From Branchiostoma belcheri (lineage: Eukaryota; Chordata; Leptocardii; Amphioxiformes; Branchiostomatidae), in contig NW_017802425.1 of NCBI RefSeq assembly GCF_001625305.1, positions 464,073 through 528,072 of the forward strand: a DNA stretch of 64,000 nt, in the 5' to 3' direction. The notes below the pieces were generated by a model that ran no database searches, was not told the origin of the DNA, and was given only the letters and a program-made list of their open reading frames with translations. Made by a program: the position numbers and the translations under genes. Positions 63,684 to 64,000 of this stretch are shown here, one piece after another. Within the stretch, counting starts at the first letter, position 1, and every line of letters starts with the position of its first letter.

Positions 63684-64000
63684 CTGAGCGACATCAAAGA
63701 CAGAAATTAGAACTTTTCTTTTTCATTATATGATTATCATTACAATTTTAAATGTGTATTAACATTTTGACAGTAACAAACATCACTACAGAAAGTCTTG
63801 GGGGAAGTTCTTGTCAAAGTTTTAATGCCTACATGTAACGTTACATGTACAAATGTATGTGAAATTAGATTCCTACTCCTAGGCGTGCAAAATTTTTCTT
63901 TAACCTACCAGCAGTTGAAATTTCAGGTTGTACAAATTACTTCTAATTCTAGGCTGTTTCATAGGCGTGATGTCGCTACTGAGTAACTAATAGAAACTGT
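63684..64000. other. Upstream FAXDC2 intron or 5' region
   Basis: AT-rich sequence with no supported exon. The acceptor of the exon at 63683 is clear, so a 5' exon must lie further upstream. Confidence 0.5.

Overview
The window looks like genomic DNA from an invertebrate chordate, most probably amphioxus (Branchiostoma). All recognisable genes are intron-rich. Two of them, DCAF12 and FAXDC2, read as close relatives of the vertebrate proteins. The other two are a nicotinic receptor subunit and a large SRCR/furin-repeat/Ig receptor of a kind fitting an amphioxus-type domain repertoire. Many introns carry minisatellites that copy the adjoining exon/intron junction, a habit I recall being reported for amphioxus ('mirage' minisatellites at Adh). 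The species is inferred, not proven.

Four protein-coding genes lie on the minus strand and read from right to left. (1) 63683-61320: FAXDC2-like membrane di-iron hydroxylase, 7 exons visible, start codon outside the window. (2) 58457-54187: DCAF12, a WD-repeat substrate receptor of CUL4-DDB1 ubiquitin ligases, 8 coding exons, 416 residues. (3) 48251-25622: a 33-exon gene for a 1,955-residue type I membrane protein with signal peptide, 12 furin-like Cys-rich repeats interleaved with 6 group A SRCR domains, a small Cys-rich module, 4 Ig domains, one membrane span and a tyrosine-containing tail. (4) 20065-2633: a complete 6-exon, 482-residue nicotinic acetylcholine receptor subunit of the non-alpha type. 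I reconstructed the exons by hand. Every junction is GT-AG, the phases match and the totals divide by three.

Between and inside the genes the DNA is crowded with tandem repeats of 15 to 84 bp. Several deserve attention. A 10 x 50-bp array upstream of the nicotinic receptor repeats a perfect RE1/NRSE-like (REST) core in nine units. An 80-bp array upstream of the SRCR/Ig gene repeats a TCACGTCA element. At least eight minisatellites copy splice junctions or the end of a coding sequence, producing decoy donors, decoy acceptors or in-frame alternative acceptors. A tRNA-derived SINE-like element lies in intron 1 of the SRCR/Ig gene, and two copies of a dispersed repeat flank DCAF12. No rRNA, tRNA or CRISPR feature was found.

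The four genes do not form a pathway. They act in excitability, cell-surface recognition, protein turnover and lipid metabolism. The most unusual content is the SRCR/FU/Ig receptor architecture and the splice-site-copying minisatellites.
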